NCBI RefSeq assembly: GCF_025244825.1 | Contig: NZ_CP104263.1 | Coordinates: 2,852,001 to 2,916,000, forward strand | Origin: Arthrobacter jinronghuae | GTDB lineage: Bacteria; Actinomycetota; Actinomycetes; Actinomycetales; Micrococcaceae | Direction of reading: 5' to 3' | Length of the DNA stretch: 64,000 nucleotides | In this document: positions 63,551 through 64,000 of the stretch, piece after piece | How positions within the stretch are numbered: the stretch's first letter is position 1 | Layout of the letters: each line of letters begins with the position of its first letter | Program-made: the position numbers and the translations under genes | The notes under the pieces: generated by a model | What the model saw: the letters and a program-made list of their open reading frames with translations, nothing else | Told to the model about the DNA's origin: nothing | Database searches by the model: none

Positions 63551-64000
63551 GTGAGCATAGTGCCGAACCACGTTTCGGAGGGCCTCTTCCTGGGTGGAAG
63601 ATACCGACTCCTGAATAAGATCGGGGCAGGTGCCATGGGCACCGTCCACCGGGCCAAGGATGAGTTCCTGGACCGGGACGTAGCGGTGAAAATCATCCGC
63701 CCGTCGGCCACCAGTGAGATGGACCTCCGGCGCAGCGACGCCGAGGCCAAGATCCTGGCGCGCCTGAACCACCACAGCCTAGTCACCCTGCTGGATGCAG
63801 GATCGGACACGTCCGACCCGGCGTCGCCGCTGATCTACCTCGTTATGGAACTTGTCGAGGGCCTCGATCTGCGCGAACGGCTGAAGCAGGGCACTCTGCC
63901 CCGCCGCCAGACCGCACTGCTCGGCTACGACCTCGCCATCGGCCTGGAGTACATCCACGACAACGGCGTAGTGCACCGGGACGTGAAGCCCGCAAACATC
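63551..64000 (+). CDS. Serine/threonine protein kinase (3' end outside window)
   Basis: The first 150 codons of a Hanks-type kinase from GTG 63551 (MSIVPNHVSEGLFLGG). The Gly-rich loop IGAGAMGTVHRA, the ATP-anchoring lysine in DVAVKIIRP, and the catalytic loop VVHRDVKPANI, at the window edge, are intact. Hence an active kinase is expected, probably with a membrane anchor and sensor domain beyond the edge. CGAGGG precedes the start. It is divergent from tRNA-Thr. Confidence 0.93.
   Translation, partial: MSIVPNHVSEGLFLGGRYRLLNKIGAGAMGTVHRAKDEFLDRDVAVKIIRPSATSEMDLRRSDAEAKILARLNHHSLVTLLDAGSDTSDPASPLIYLVMELVEGLDLRERLKQGTLPRRQTALLGYDLAIGLEYIHDNGVVHRDVKPANI

Overview
The window looks like chromosomal DNA from a high-GC actinobacterium of the Micrococcaceae, most likely Arthrobacter in the broad sense. 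The evidence is the codon bias, the RpoB N-terminus and rpoBC / rplKA / rplJL / str operon content, a mycothiol synthase (MshD), an orphan GlnR-type regulator, PspC-type sensor kinases and the pca gene order. I see no prophage, insertion sequence or CRISPR array. Apart from the first and last genes, which run off the window, the genes appear intact.

Layout. 1-1737 (-): a large multi-spanning membrane protein with Pro/Ala-rich repeats, cut by the left edge. 2125-8445 (+): a three-gene cluster of an EPSP-synthase-like/acyl-CoA-ligase fusion, an acyl-CoA dehydrogenase and a 2,4-dienoyl-CoA-reductase-like flavoenzyme. 8520-13001 (-): the str operon rpsL-rpsG-fusA-tuf. 13342-22119 (-): a complete 4-hydroxybenzoate/protocatechuate beta-ketoadipate pathway (pobA, pcaHGBDCFIJ and an IclR regulator). 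22251-24451 (-): an MFS transporter and a second IclR regulator. 24586-32168 (-): rpoC and rpoB. 32687-39250: a thiolase (+), then rplJL with an L10 leader, a GNAT enzyme, rplKA, nusG, secE and tRNA-Trp (all -). 39524-45149: an aminotransferase and a PspC/two-component envelope-stress module. 45221-49539: pfkA, a GNAT-like protein, an ankyrin protein, ygfZ, a nitrobindin-like protein and a 35-residue membrane protein. 49661-58338: a membrane protein, then glnR, mshD, ppk, mutT1-like, thyA, folA and asd. 58528-62924: an orphan hypothetical, the murB-hadB-hadA-membrane-protein operon, a DUF2797-like protein and a DJ-1/PfpI protein. 63155-64000: tRNA-Met, tRNA-Thr and the start of a Ser/Thr protein kinase.

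The most interesting part is 2125-8445. Its domain set matches the shikimate-to-cyclohexanecarboxyl-CoA genes known from ansatrienin (ansJ, K, L, M) and phoslactomycin (plmJK, L, M) Streptomyces clusters, with the J and K activities fused. The EPSPS-like domain keeps much of the catalytic framework but has lost residues that hold the 3-phosphate of shikimate-3-phosphate. This suggests it acts on a non-phosphorylated shikimate-type ring. No chcA-like reductase and no polyketide synthase lie nearby, so the product may be a cyclic acyl-CoA, for example a primer for omega-alicyclic fatty acids, or an unknown metabolite.

Other points of interest are an 11-bp-periodic TCAGGG array between the divergent PspC operons, palindromic candidate operators between pobA and pcaH, an L10 leader with a terminator-like attenuator, and strong hairpins without U-tracts in the gaps of the translation/transcription operons.
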